From contig JANAVB010015600.1 of the NCBI GenBank assembly GCA_029216955.1, positions 32,185,587-32,249,586 on the forward strand: 64,000 nucleotides of DNA, read 5' to 3'. Below the pieces are notes generated by a model. It searched no databases. It saw only the letters and a program-made list of their open reading frames with translations, and was not told where the DNA came from. Every line of letters begins with the position of its first letter. The first letter of the stretch is position 1. The translations under genes were made by a program, and so were the position numbers. Shown here one piece after another: positions 45,071 through 56,251 of the stretch. The DNA comes from Iris pallida. Taxonomy: Eukaryota; Streptophyta; Magnoliopsida; Asparagales; Iridaceae.

Positions 45071-45895
45071 CAATGGTCATAATTCAATGCGTTATAAAAT
45101 GCATATTAATTTCCTGAGACAACAGAAGTATGAAATTTAACTAAGATTTGAAATATTTCATTAAAAAATATCCAAAATCACATTATCTTAATTATATTTC
45201 AAAACATATCACTCTTTTTCCAATTTTTATTTCACCAACATATCACCATTACATTTAAAATCCAAAAATATATACATCTTTCCCTTTTAGGACAGCCGGT
45301 CTCAAAACATTGAAACATTGCATTCACCAACACCAAATAGTGACATCCCTTCAAAAGCCAACATTGTATATCCCTTCAAAACAGTCAACACATAAGTTAA
45401 AAGGAGAAACTTGATAATCAATAAAGGTACAAAATAAAATGTAACTAATCTTCAGCACCAAAATTCTTTCATATATCGCAAACGAGATAGCATGCAAAGT
45501 TACGTACCTAGAGCACCAAACTCACCATCTCGTACTATCTGCACATTAATTTGCAAACAAAAAACTGAGAAATTATAATATAAATGGAGAATGGTATGAA
45601 AATTTGAAAACTAAGAAAATATCCAATAAACTAAGAAGTTATAGTTATAGTCTAGCAATAGTTCAGTCCAAAAAAACATAAATTATCCAATAAACTGAGA
45701 AGTTACTCCGCATGCAAATCGTCATGCATGTAATAGTTTGTAATGATGAGATTCACATCACTCTCCTGAAACAATGAGAAATGAACCTATGCACAGGTCA
45801 GTAAACCATCCAGATCAACAATAATGAACTTTAGGTAGACAAATTAATGATTAATCAAAAAAAATAGATTTTCAACTTAATTTGTGTTCCCCCAT
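45071..45895. other. CACTA-3 internal AT-rich sequence
   Basis: No coding signal, exon or RNA was recognised. It lies downstream (in minus-strand sense) of the captured fragments and would serve as 3' sequence of any chimeric transcript. Confidence 0.4.
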
Positions 45896-46139
45896 CTAGC
45901 ATGGGTTGTCAACTTCCTCAGAATAAGCTGAAGAGGAAACATATCCATTATTTGAATCAAAAGATGGATATGCATAATAAAGACAATGAATAATAAACTT
46001 GCTGGAACCAAACTCCTGTTTTGAGATGTATCCATTGATATTCATTGTCTCAACATTTATATCTACAGGCCTCCCCACTTCTCGATGAGCCAATTCAAGT
46101 ATAATGCAAACATTTCTATGACTATATTTTGCAGTATAC
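45896..46139 (-). other. Unidentified open segment downstream of the captured GDI exon
   Basis: On the minus strand, after the GTATAC donor of the GDI exon, the sequence stays open for about 80 codons (VGRPVDINVETMNINGYISK, then YYAYPSFDSNNGYVSSSAYS) to a stop at 45896. The codon use looks protein-like, but I do not recognise a family. It may be another captured exon or retained intron. Confidence 0.3.
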
Positions 46140-46274
46140 CTTCCCTTTGCTGTATAAAGAGCTACCATCAACAGCTTTAAAACTCAAATACTGGGTAACA
46201 TTTGTGTGAATCAAAACACGAACCAAATCATCATTAGCCATCATGAACTGCAATATCACATCGGCACCAGTTTC
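46140..46274 (-). pseudogene. Captured Rab GDP-dissociation inhibitor (GDI) exon
   Basis: Rab GDI extracts GDP-bound Rab GTPases from membranes and keeps them soluble. The minus strand encodes FMMANDDLVRVLIHTNVT and then FKAVDGSSLYSKGK, clearly the GDI segment that in the family runs from the Met-Met-Ala-Asn block to the Tyr-Asn-Lys-Gly-Lys block. Several substitutions mark decay. The exon ends AAG at 46140, followed by GTATAC, a correct donor. The upstream edge near 46274 has a possible TAG acceptor, but residues before FMM already differ from the family. No other GDI exon is seen. The fragment lies in CACTA-3 in the same orientation as the PIF and GlyRS pieces. Confidence 0.85.
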
Positions 46275-47224
46275 TATCAAAGTCGATTGCAATGTAAGGA
46301 AAAAACAATTGGAAAGTATAACACTTCTCTGTTTTGCATGATATTGATGTCAAAATATGAAGCTCTCCAAAAAATTTGGCGATAAACTCATATCGAATGT
46401 CCAATACCACAACAATAATATTACATCAACTGCTTGCTTATTATAAGAAATGGATAAACTCATATCGAATGTCCAATACCACAACAATAATAGTATAACA
46501 CTTATTTTAAGATATCGAATCTCTAATACCACAACAATAATATTACATCAACAATAATATTACATCAACTGGTTGATTGGTTTCTAAGTTTATAAGTGAC
46601 ATTGACATAATATTTTTCCTCAGACCTAGGATACAGAAAGTTCATAACAATCTTTTTTAGAAAGAAAAGTGAAATTACTTGCCCATAATGACATGTTTGT
46701 GGAATAGAGGGGAAGACCTATTTATAGGCGACCAATCCAACAACGGCAGCAGTAGCAGAGCTTTCTACCAAGATTTTGGGGTTTGCTATAGGCAACCAAT
46801 CCGAGAACTTTAAAAGGATACTAAAAAAATAGTCCCAAATAAAGGAGACGACTCTAAAAAAAATAAAAGATCATATCATCTCCAAAAGATTATCTAATAA
46901 AAATTCTATATTAACTAAAACTTTCTAAAATTAGTATACCCCTAATTCAACTGCAGATTTGGTGTCCCAAATGAATGAATTAGGAGATGCTGCAATTACA
47001 GAAGACATAACTAGTACTGGAGCCAAAACTTGAAAGACATAACAAGTACTGGAGCCAAATGCCTCCACTTTGATTTTGATAAGAGAAAAAAATAACCTCT
47101 ACGTGTTCATGAGACTCATTACTCCTCATTATGATCCAACTTCAATGAAGTTGAGAAGAATGGCACAAGGTAAAATAAAAAGAAAAACAACACCAAGGAG
47201 AATAAGAATTGAGTTTTAGCAAAC
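46275..47224. repeat. CACTA-3 AT-rich spacer with short repeats
   Basis: ATCGAATGTCCAATACCACAACAATAAT is present at 46393 and 46463, with a third partial copy near 46517 (one unit shown in shortened form: TCGAATGTCCAATACCACAA). The rest is intron-like between the captured GDI and PIF pieces. Confidence 0.6.
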
Positions 47225-47743
47225 CTTTTTTATCAGAGCTACCTCTTGAGGGCTGGCTTCCCCTCGATGGGAACTGAATGGGCCAGGACGAAGATCTGGG
47301 GGAGAAGGAATTGGTGGCAATCCGGTTGGTGAATATTCTGGCAAGGAAATGAAAGGCATAGGCTGTGACAGAGGACATTATATTGGAATACTGCTGAAAC
47401 CTGACATCGGAACCATGTTTGTTGCTACCATCGGTGAAGGCATAGACATTATATGGGAGTAAATATAACGACTCATGCCAGTCATTCCCATTCCATATCC
47501 CATGCCCAGGTATGAGAACGGAGAAATGTGGGGCATGTGCAAGCAATGCAATATTGCACCAGGTGACGTACCGCTTGCTTGCATGATCTAAGATCTTAAT
47601 AATCATCATATCATGAAAATTCCAAGATAAAAGGCTTATGACATCCGAGAATCCTTCCACAGAGGATAGCTTCTAAACTGAATTTGTAATTGAAGAGCCT
47701 TCACATATGCAATAGCCTCATCCAATAGTGACGCTCTGTCAAG
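47225..47743 (-). pseudogene. Captured PIF-type bHLH transcription factor fragment
   Basis: Phytochrome-interacting factors are nuclear bHLH regulators of light responses. Exon 47743-47678 (minus) is exactly 66 nt with a CTGCAG acceptor and encodes DRASLLDEAIAYVKALQLQ, the second helix of the group VII bHLH domain, which in PIF genes is typically a 66-nt exon. A second exon (about 47597-47225) encodes LHMPHISPFSYLGMGYGMGM, the Met/Gly-rich stretch that follows the domain in PIFs. It then has a Pro-rich tail (LPEYSPTGLPPIPSPPDL) and a GTTTGC donor. Breaks: the expected GT after the 66-nt exon is not intact, and a TAA lies inside the second exon. The basic region, first helix and phytochrome-binding motif are absent. 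Confidence 0.82.
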
Positions 47744-47808
47744 CTGCAGATGAAACATTCAGCTTCTTAGCTTAGAAACTTTAGAAAATGGAATGACAAT
47801 GTTGAGCT

Positions 47809-47883
<75 letters not shown>

Positions 47884-50315
47884 TAAAAAAAATCTCATTT
47901 AAATTCAGAACCAGTTCTCTTTCGTGTTGAAGCTGTATCTGTTAGCAAAATCCTGCAGAGCTCTACTACCCTACCTGGAAATGCATTATGTATATTTGTA
48001 CATATGGAAAAAGATGGAGTGAGACTGGTTATGGTATAGCACTGAATATCGAAGATGAAATGCACCAAGTTATTGTTGCACAGACACTCGTGCAACTGCA
48101 AATGATCAAAATATATCTGATACACTACTTTCTTGACAAGCATGTCGGTCATGGTCCATTCATGAATATGTTCCGAAGAGGTCAAGAACAAATTGGCATG
48201 ATTGCACTCATTCAAAACGTAATATGATATGAGATTACACATGTAAAATTATTCTGCAGGTAGTCACTTCTAGAAATTAAAATGAACTTTTATCTAATAA
48301 AAATTACGCATGTCGGTATAGTGGAGGACGAGTCCCTAATAAAATTTGATTTAAAGAAGGCAGACATTTAGTTGCAAACTTATCTTCAAACTGTTTCCTG
48401 ATCATAGGAAGGTGAAAGAAGTAAAATAAGGGCCAACCCTAATGTAGGTTGCAAGATAAAGTTGTAATTAACATACACATTAATAGCGTCCTATTTTTTA
48501 ATGACATGCATGTCAGAAAGTATCATGATACGTATCAGACACAGATACGACCCTCGATAGAGGAACGTTGGTGCAACCTAGTACAACACTATATGCAGTG
48601 ACATTGAACGAAGAGAACATCATATATAATGTGTCTTTGGACTGTATTTGATGTAGGCAAGAGCTCCAATTGTCCCCTTCAGTATGTAATGTTGTGAAAT
48701 TAGTAAATGTGAAAAAAATGTAGAAATGTAAACTAGCCCAAGAGAATAATTGGCTTACTCTGGATATGTGAGCATTTACAGGAGCACCAATTCTCTCTTA
48801 ATCTATAATTCAAACAGGACATTGGAGCTCCAAGAATAAATGGAAACCTCTATCCCAAGTTTCCCATTCACAAAAATGACTTTTAATTCCTTACTTAAAA
48901 CTAGCAATCAAATTTGTATTATATTAATGGTTAATTAACAAGTTAAATGATTTATATTAATGAAAAACTCACACCTTATGTATACCTACACAGGGCGTAG
49001 TGGCCTCGACTAGTGGGCCATATCGACATTGAGATTTTAATAAAAAAATTAATTAGTAAATTAATAAATGATATTTTTGTCAATCTTTTATCTTGTCCCT
49101 GCACCTCGTGGAACATCTCCCACTTGTCCTGCTTTTTTTCAATCTTTTAACTAGGACTACATCATGATCGGACAACCTTCTTTTCTAAGCTTACATGTAT
49201 TATGGTTGGGATTGAAAACTATACCAATAGTAGTTCGGCATCGAAAATCTATTAAGTTTTTCAACACCGACACAAAAGAGATGATATAATAAACACAGAA
49301 AGACAAAACAAAAGAGAGCATGTACATGAGAGAGATATATAACCTTCTGCTCACCTGGATCAGTATGATCCTTTGCTCATATCTCCAATATCTATGTTTA
49401 AATAGTATAGGGGAATGTGCATGTACTGTGAAGATGTTTGTTGATGGCCATCTAACCACATCTTTCTTCCATTCTTACAGAAAATCCAAGCTAGCTAGTA
49501 ATATTAATGGAGTGATGGTTAAGATGACCATCAACAAAACACATTCAGAGTTTGCAATACCTATAGAACTTTTGTTGGCTTTTTGCAGATAGTACGTTTT
49601 AGGAGAGTGCCATTGACAAAACTCTCTCAAGAGAGACACACAGACACACCTCCTCTTATCTAACAATGATGTTTAACTTGTGGGACTATTAAGGTATATA
49701 CCTATGCATGATCCAATTCTAGTATGTAGCAAGTATATTCCACATAATAATTGATTTTGGACTAATGTTTCATTGTCCAAGTGCAAAAAAGCCATTAATT
49801 TCAACAAAGAAAATTTTATGATTATACTATACAGAAGCACAACATTCATTTCTGTTTAAATCCATGCATCCTTTCTGCGAATTAAAACACATAAAAATAA
49901 GTTCATTAAGTATTAAATAGGGATTTGAGTAATTGAATATATATAGAAAATTTACTTGGAAATCAAGGATACATATGTAAATATATATAGAAAAAGATTA
50001 GAAAGCACACCTTTGGGATAGAGAAGAAAAAAAATGTAAATATATATAGAAAAAGATTAGAAAGCACACCTTTGGGATAGAGAAGTGTATGTCAAGCTTT
50101 TGATGCCTCAATGGCTTGTTTTGCTACTCCCTCATTGCGTTTCGAGCTGCTCTTATATCATAGTATCATATCAAATAAGCAATTGAGGCATCGAAAGCTT
50201 AGATAAGCACGAGCTTGAATATTTTTTCAAGCTCGAGCTCAGATCGATAATTTAGAGCTCGAACTAGAACTAAGCTTTGATCATCTCAGGACATAATGAC
50301 CTGAGCGTGAACGCG
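47744..50315. other. CACTA-3 long intron-like stretch
   Basis: It contains a (TA)n run (47811-47879) and an imperfect 57-bp tandem pair around ATATATAGAAAAAGATTAG (49980-50095). Small frames at 47895-48242, 49157-49459 and 49320-49592 lack domains. I could not confirm an upstream PIF exon; a peptide with STRKRTGSEFK near 47895 is suggestive but weak. Confidence 0.45.
47811..47879. repeat. (TA)n microsatellite
   Basis: A pure TA run of about 34 dinucleotides inside CACTA-3. Confidence 0.97.
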
Positions 50316-51200
50316 CAAAGCTTGACTGAGTTCAGCTTGATTGCAACCATATTTATAGACAAATATGATCGGTTGCATGATAACTATGCAATTCCTGAGC
50401 ATAAATAACCACTATATGAAGGGTTAAGTCACATCTATTAAATAGTTTTATCATTTCTTTCTCTTTTCTTGCCAGCTGGATGAAATGAAATACAAATATA
50501 GGACATAGCTATTTTCTTTATTCATATAAAAATTAAAGAAGGGTAAACAATAGTAAGAGGACATATAAGTAAATTGGTCAGTAAAGTAATTTTGCACTTT
50601 CACATTTACTTTCATCTGTGTCCTACCCAATTCCTAACTGTTGGCAAGACTCTGAATGAAGATCTACACCCTCAGTGATACGGTACCTTTAAAAAAGCAC
50701 CAAATGCCAAATTAACAAACATGTTTACTAATTTGGATGGTTTGCATCACATATTAGTTATAATGTATATCAAAATTTCAACATTTGTCATTCCAACATT
50801 AGTCAAAAAGCTCAGGATTGATACATGCGACACGAAAAAGTTAGTAATGACTTTGTTGTTGTAATCGCTAGTACGTTGATCCAACAACCGTATTAGCAAA
50901 TGCTTCCACCATTATCCATCCAAGTCTACCATTAAACGAGTTGTATTCAGGACATGATAAAGATCCACAAAACTAAGAACTTGGCTTTAACGACCAGTGG
51001 ACATTCTGATTCAAAACCACTATGTTCTATCTACAGCATTCTGTTTTTTGTCAGATTGAATCCAAGGTTTCCTCTAAAACCTGGAAGAGGATTTCCAACT
51101 GCAGTTCAGCTGCATTCACAAGTGTGTAAAAGTAAATCTACAAAATAAAAATACGATTTTTAACCTTGAAAGTGTTCAATATGTATCTGTAAATTCATAC
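50316..51200. repeat. Dispersed 0.88-kb repeat, copy 2 (inside CACTA-3)
   Basis: It matches 8961-9822 in direct orientation from CAAAGCTTGACTGAGTTCAG to ATCTGTAAATTCA. On the minus strand this copy has one short open stretch with an intron-like TTTTGTAG before it (about 51130-51050, LVNAAELQLEILFQVLEETL). Copy 1 lacks part of it, so coding status is doubtful. Confidence 0.88.
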
Positions 51201-51991
51201 TCAAATTCAAAATAGTGATTTATGCATAAAATTATATATAAACATGTAACCTATAATGCCTAAGTTGTATATGCATCTATGTTTCTGTAAATTAACTATT
51301 GTTAAGATGATAAGTTGGAGTACCCTTGTCCTGTATAAGCTTGATGCAGGATGAAACTGATATGTCTTTTATATTGTGACATTTCTTATTATTCAAATGG
51401 AGGGAAAGTATTAGTCAATGGTTGACTTTTTGGCGATGTTTGGGGTTTTTGGACTGATGATGGACTTGGATATCTTAAGTTTCTCCAAGTAGATCTTTAA
51501 AGAATACTATTTGAAAGTTGTAGTCTAAATTTTACTTTAATGTGTCTAAATGCACCTTCATCAGCCTGCTTTAGTAACTACTATTTCTAAACTGTGCATC
51601 TTGTATTGCTTGTGTTCCGACTAAGGCCATCCATAGAGTTAATCTGGGTCATGGTTTGAAAACTTAATAAGGCATTGTCTTCTTCTTTTTTTCCATCTTC
51701 TCTTCATTTGGAAATCTTTCTGGAGCAATAGAAGATGAGTTTTGGCTGTGTCGATCAGAGGCTTCAGAAGCTTGAAAAACCTCACTTTCATAACCAGTTT
51801 CTAATATGTTCATAGATAACTATTTGAATTTAACACCCTAATTTATAGTGTGTCTACGCTTCCTAGACTACAGTATTTCGACGAATTTCAATATTAGAAA
51901 TGGTCTGTGATTGGAATCTAATGCAGTAAAAATTCTTCATTATAAATAAAAAAGGAACTTTTTTAGATAAATTCAGATCGAACGGTGATAC
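51201..51991. other. CACTA-3 sequence between the repeat and the GlyRS exon
   Basis: It starts (minus strand) with the GTATCA donor of the GlyRS exon, so it can be read as intron. Around 51815-51685 the minus strand is open and Ser/Glu-rich (FQASEASDRHSQNSSSIAPE, then a Lys run and stop). That resembles a real exon of an unidentified gene and may be a fourth capture. Confidence 0.4.
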
Positions 51992-52378
51992 CTGGCGCCA
52001 ATAGGCGAGCACGTTTTCCTTGACGGAGCAGCCCGGCGGGCCGTAGTCGTACAGCCCCGCCACTCCTTGGTAGATCTTGAACGACGAGATGTAGAAAAAC
52101 TACCTTTCCAGCGTGTTCACGCAGCTGACCCTGAATGCCTCCCGGCTGGCCGAGCTCTCGCCGTCCCCAGTCGAGGCCACGGCGGCCTGCAGCTTCCTGG
52201 CGACCGCGCCGGCCTCGATCTTGAGCCTCTTGAGGGTCTCCATGGTGGACTCGACATCGGAGGGGGACGCGCCAGGGGCGGACTTGAAGGACCGGACGGC
52301 GGCAGCCTGGGCGTCGACGGCAGACTGCTTCTCGGCGAAGGTCTGACAGAGGGCCTAGGTGACGACAACGGACTCCTC
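51992..52378 (-). pseudogene. Captured glycyl-tRNA synthetase first exon (WHEP domain plus catalytic-domain start)
   Basis: GlyRS charges tRNA-Gly. The minus strand encodes the N-terminal WHEP helices (FAEKQSAVDAQAAAVRSFK, METLKRLKIEAGAVARKLQ). Family motif 1 surroundings follow (SSFKIYQG, VAGLYDYGPPGCSVKENV, LAYWRQ), then a proper GTATCA donor at 51991. Two in-frame TAG codons break it, one before the WHEP helices (about 52354) and one at about 52098 just before the FFYISSF segment. No ATG is found at the expected start. The exon is GC-rich at third positions, unlike its AT-rich surroundings, indicating a host gene origin. The rest of the enzyme is absent. It lies 476 bp inside the right end of CACTA-3. 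Confidence 0.92.
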
Positions 52379-52640
52379 TGGTGGTTGTGAAAAAACTTTC
52401 TAGGGTTAGGGTTAGGGTTTGGAATTTGAAATGAGAAGGGAGGATTTGGGAGGGAAGAAGATGATGGGCTAGGGTTAGGATTTGGGATTTCAGGTTCTCA
52501 CGCGGGAGGGATTTGGGGTCCTCGCACGGGAGAAGATGAAGAGGAGAGATAGAGAGGGAGAGAGAGGAGTGGGTGTGTATTTGAATGGGAACGAAAAAAG
52601 GTCGGGGCTGAAGCGGGGAATGAAATTTTTTTGGAACTTT
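52379..52640 (-). promoter_or_regulatory. Captured GlyRS upstream region with telo-box repeats
   Basis: On the minus strand AAACCCTAACCCTAACCCTA (52401-52420) lies just upstream of the GlyRS fragment, with another CCTAACCCTAG at about 52470. A CT-rich leader-like stretch (52530-52570) lies further up. AAACCCTAA telo-boxes are typical of promoters and leaders of plant translation-machinery genes, which supports co-capture of upstream DNA. Whether it still drives transcription is unknown. Confidence 0.6.
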
Positions 52641-52857
52641 TTATGACGTCCGAAAATAGAACTGTTGTAAATGTATGAACAATATATAACATTTATATTA
52701 AAAAAAACGTGATAACAAGCCAAAAACTCTTTAAAACTGTCATATTATGTGGTGTTCCCGAAATGCGATGTTCTTGAAATCCTGTAACGCTTATATATGA
52801 ACTGTTGTAATAGCTTCTTTGTAAGCGTTATGACAAGGTATTTTTCTTATAGTGACT

Positions 52858-53330
52858 CAAACTTCTCAAAACTCACAAAGTTTGCCGGTACCTTTCTGCC
52901 CAACAAGGAAGCCTGGTGCGAACGTTTTCAACAAGACCTAAATGACGAACTGCGAAGGGACTTCATGAATCAAAGGTGCCAAACCTACCACGAATCCTAT
53001 GGTGCCGTACCTGTCGTCCGTAACAACTTCAACAAGCGTCCTAACGACGTCGGGGGATCAGGAGTATCAAAACGTCTGAACACATCAAACAGGGGCCATG
53101 GCGGACAATACCGTAACAGATACGGTAGGCTTCGGCACCGAACGACTGATCGTGTCATGAGAACTTGCTACAAGTGTGGCGAGATAGGCCACACAAGTCT
53201 ATTTTGCCCTAAAAATGTTCCAAATCAATACAACCCACCAAAGAATGTTCCAAATCCTCCGAGGAACGTTCCAAATCCATATAAAAGGCCTCCACTACAA
53301 GGCGCAAATGCGGTACCAGTGAACAAGTAG
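52858..53330 (+). pseudogene. Gypsy B gag, C-terminal part with zinc knuckle
   Basis: It resumes directly after the ACT target copy with FSKLTKFAGTFLPNKEAW, the capsid segment expected after the part ending at 44672. A basic Asn/Arg/Gly-rich region and the knuckle CYKCGEIGHTSLFC (53164-53205) follow. A short repeat of Asn-Val-Pro-Asn-Pro units precedes the stop at 53328. This half is open throughout. Confidence 0.9.
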
Positions 53331-53345
53331 AATCAACGCTATAGA

Positions 53346-53750
53346 GTGCAAGGCCGAGTCTATGCATTGACTCAGGATGAGACATTTGAGTCTGATACTG
53401 TTATAACAGGTATACTATTCTATAAAAAAATACATGCTCGAGTAATATTCGATTCGGGTGTGTTGCATAGTTTTATATCTGCTGATTTCGTGAAAGAAAA
53501 TAAAATAACCATGCAATCACTAGATATGAACATTAGCGTTAGCACTCCATCGGGGGTCGATATGCCTAAGAACTTTATTTGTAGAAATGACCACATTTGC
53601 ATCGGAGGAATAAATCTATCCTTGGAAGTCATCGTACTAGACATCAAAGAGTACGACATAATCCTGGGCATAGATCGGTTGGGCGCTTGTCATGCAACAA
53701 TCGAGTGCGTGGAGAAGAGAGTTGTGTTTTGTCTTCCTAGCGAGACATAG
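53346..53750 (+). pseudogene. Gypsy B protease
   Basis: A retropepsin-like domain with the active-site region VIFDSGVLHSFIS (the residue after DSG is Val where Ala is typical) and the C-terminal DIILGIDRLGACHATIEC. A stop ends this frame at 53748-53750, and a frameshifted linker follows to the reverse transcriptase. Confidence 0.85.
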
Positions 53751-53879
53751 TTCTCATATTCGTGCAGTTTCAAAGACGTCCATGATGGTATCGCCAATTT
53801 CGACGAGGCGTATACTGCGTTCCGGCTGTACAGGATACTTGGCATCAGTTTGACATACGCGGAAGGATAATACAAACAC

Positions 53880-54682
53880 AGTGCAGACTGATGTTGTGGT
53901 AGATTTTCCCGACGTTTTTTTTGATGAGATGCTCGGGATGCCGTCGGATCGAGAAATAGAATTCAGCATCGACACCTTCCCGGATACACGACCGATATCA
54001 AAGGCACCTTACCGAATGACTCTAGCAAAACTGAAGGAGCTGAGGGTACAATTATAAGAGTTGCTAGACTGCAGATTTATTCACCCTAGCGTCTCTCCAT
54101 GGGGAGCTCCCGTGGTGTTTGTGAAAAAGAAGGATGGATCGATGCGGCTATGCATTGATTATCGCAAACTCAATAAGGCGACCGTACGAAACAAGTATCC
54201 ATTGCCACGAGTTGATGACTTGTTTGACCGCGTCAATATTTTCAAAAATCGATCTTCGTTTACGCTACCATCAGTTGAAGATTAAGTCCGATGACGTATC
54301 GAAGTCTATCTTTCGTACTCGATATGGTCATTATCAATTCCTAGTCATGTCGTTCGATTTGACGAATGCCCCAGCCGCTTTCATGGATATGATGAACCGA
54401 GTCTTCCGACCCCAAATCGATAAATTTATAGTCGTGTTCATCGAAAATATTCTTATCTACTCGAAGAATAGAGAAGAGCACACAGAGCACTTAAAGACGG
54501 TATTACAGACTCCATATGAAAATAAATAATACGCCAAACGGAGTAAATACGAGTTTTGGATGAGTAGCGTGACGTTTCTCGGACATATAATCTCTGTCGA
54601 AGGCGTTGCGGTGGACCCAAAGAAGATTGAAGCGGTGGTAGATTAGAAACGACCTACCTCGCCTAGCGACATTCGGAGTTTC
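53880..54682 (+). pseudogene. Gypsy B reverse transcriptase, cut off by the SIRE element
   Basis: It starts with the PISKAPYRM approach segment. Then come [39 protein letters not shown] (54150-54210) and, after a frameshift near 54245, [24 protein letters not shown] and [12 protein letters not shown]. The latter occupies the place of the catalytic FxDD motif and has lost both aspartates. Stops lie at 54055-54057, about 54527 and 54643. The gene ends at 54682, where the SIRE LTR begins. The remaining pol and 3' LTR would lie to the right of the window if the insertion is simple. Confidence 0.88.
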
Positions 54683-55721
54683 TGTAGGAACGAAATTGTA
54701 AAGCAGAATACTCTAGAGGGGGAGTGAATAGAGTAGACAGCAGAATATTGCTAATTAAAAACTTTGTTAGCAGTTAGATCACAGAAATAATAATAATCAC
54801 AAAGTAATAATTGTAAAGATAAGAGTTTAGAAGGCAAACGCAAACACAGAGATTTATACTGGTTTTCCCCTTGTGAGGACTAGTCCAGTCGGAAGAACTC
54901 TAGCGTCCAGTTGAATGCACTATTGGAAAATCCCGCAAGTTTTCATATGAATTTCTTGCAACTTCTACAGACGCGAGTTTTGATACGAAGAACTCGACCA
55001 ACTTCAGTTTTGACGAGTCTTTCTTCAATCAAGCCTCTGATTATAATTTCTCTAAAATCTTCTAGACCGTACCGTACCGACAAATTGACTAGAGAATTGT
55101 AACTAGCTTGTGATTTAAAAATGGAAGCTTTTTGAAAACCCTTTGGAAGAAACGTAAGCTTGAGAAGAGAAGATATAAAAGTGAATGAGTGATTTTTAAA
55201 TGATCAGAATTTCTCTCTATTTATAGTTTTTCCAAAGACAGAACTCTGGCAGAATTCGGGCAGAATTCGGACAAAATTCTATGTAAAAAACCACAACTGA
55301 AGGGAGACAAAGTTCAAAAACCAACGTTCATATAACGTTCACCTTGGCCGAACTCTGGCTGAACTCTGGCCGAGTTCTGTCAGGGTTGGTCAGGTTTATT
55401 TTATAAAAAATATTTTAGGCTTTTTTTGAAATCCTTCAGAAGCTTTTCTAAATAGCAGATGTTTTTCAAAACATAGGTCAATTTTGAAAAACGATTTTGG
55501 ATAGCCTATTTGCCAGTACGACTTGGTGTACAATGTATTCCTAGACTCAATAAAAATAAAAATTATATTGCATAAGGAAATACAGTCTCGAGTGGCAAAC
55601 ATAGCTTCGGTCTTGAGCAGTGTCCAAAACGTCTTGAGTAAACATCTGAATTGTTCCGTATATCGAGACAGAGTTTGATCAATTATTAAAATCAGGTTTG
55701 ACCATGACCAATGGGCCAACA
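54683..55721 (-). repeat. SIRE 3' LTR
   Basis: On the minus strand it starts TGTTGGCCCATTGG at 55721 and ends TTTCGTTCCTACA at 54683. A TATA box (CTATAAATA, minus) lies at 55218-55226. The polypurine tract AGGGGAGAT is at 55722-55730. Confidence 0.95.
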
Positions 55722-55730
55722 ATCTCCCCT

Positions 55731-56251
55731 ATTTTGATAATTGACAAACCTTGACCGATATAACATCTTTGGTCTTTATCAAATCAAAATTGTACCGATA
55801 TAATGTACCAAATTATTCCTGTAAATTGTTCATAACCTGTATATTATATTCATGAAGATGTTAGATCTTATTTCTCCCCCGTTGTCACTTAGCAAAATAA
55901 TTGCAAAAGAGAAAGCTCCTCCAGAATATATGCATAAGTAACAATCAGTAAAAAAAATGGATATATAAAAATATTTATCACAGGCATGGTATAAATATCA
56001 CATACAGGAAAGAAATGTGATAAGCAGAAAATATTTCACAGGCAGTGTAAATGGAAGCATAAATAAAAGATAATGCTATAAGAAAAGTTGAACTGAATAA
56101 AATGCTAAACTAAAGCATATAACATGTCCATCAAATAAAAAGTCACAAATCATAACCACATAACTAATAAGAGTACTGATACTAGCTTGGAATGTCGAAG
56201 CATTTCCAAGTAAACAAATGACAAAATCATCAGTCTCAAAAGTATGACAAA
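55731..56251. other. SIRE non-coding spacer between extra ORF and 3' LTR
   Basis: AT-rich sequence with no coding signal, ending at the polypurine tract. It is the 3' untranslated part of the element. Confidence 0.75.

Larger units (their letters stand above)
44673..52854 (-). mobile_element. CACTA-3, complete Pack-CACTA with captured host gene fragments
   Basis: The ends are CACTACAAGAAAAATACTAT at 44673 and, on the minus strand, CACTATAAGAAAAATACCTT from 52854. The trinucleotide ACT flanks both sides (44670-44672, 52855-52857). The length is 8,182 bp. Subterminal zones carry TGACGGTT / AACCGTCAT and GTTATAAA-type repeats (44690-45070 and 52640-52845). No transposase is recognisable. Inside, on the minus strand, are a GlyRS first exon, a PIF-type bHLH fragment and a Rab GDI exon. 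It interrupts the gag gene of gypsy B, so it is younger than that element. Confidence 0.95.
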
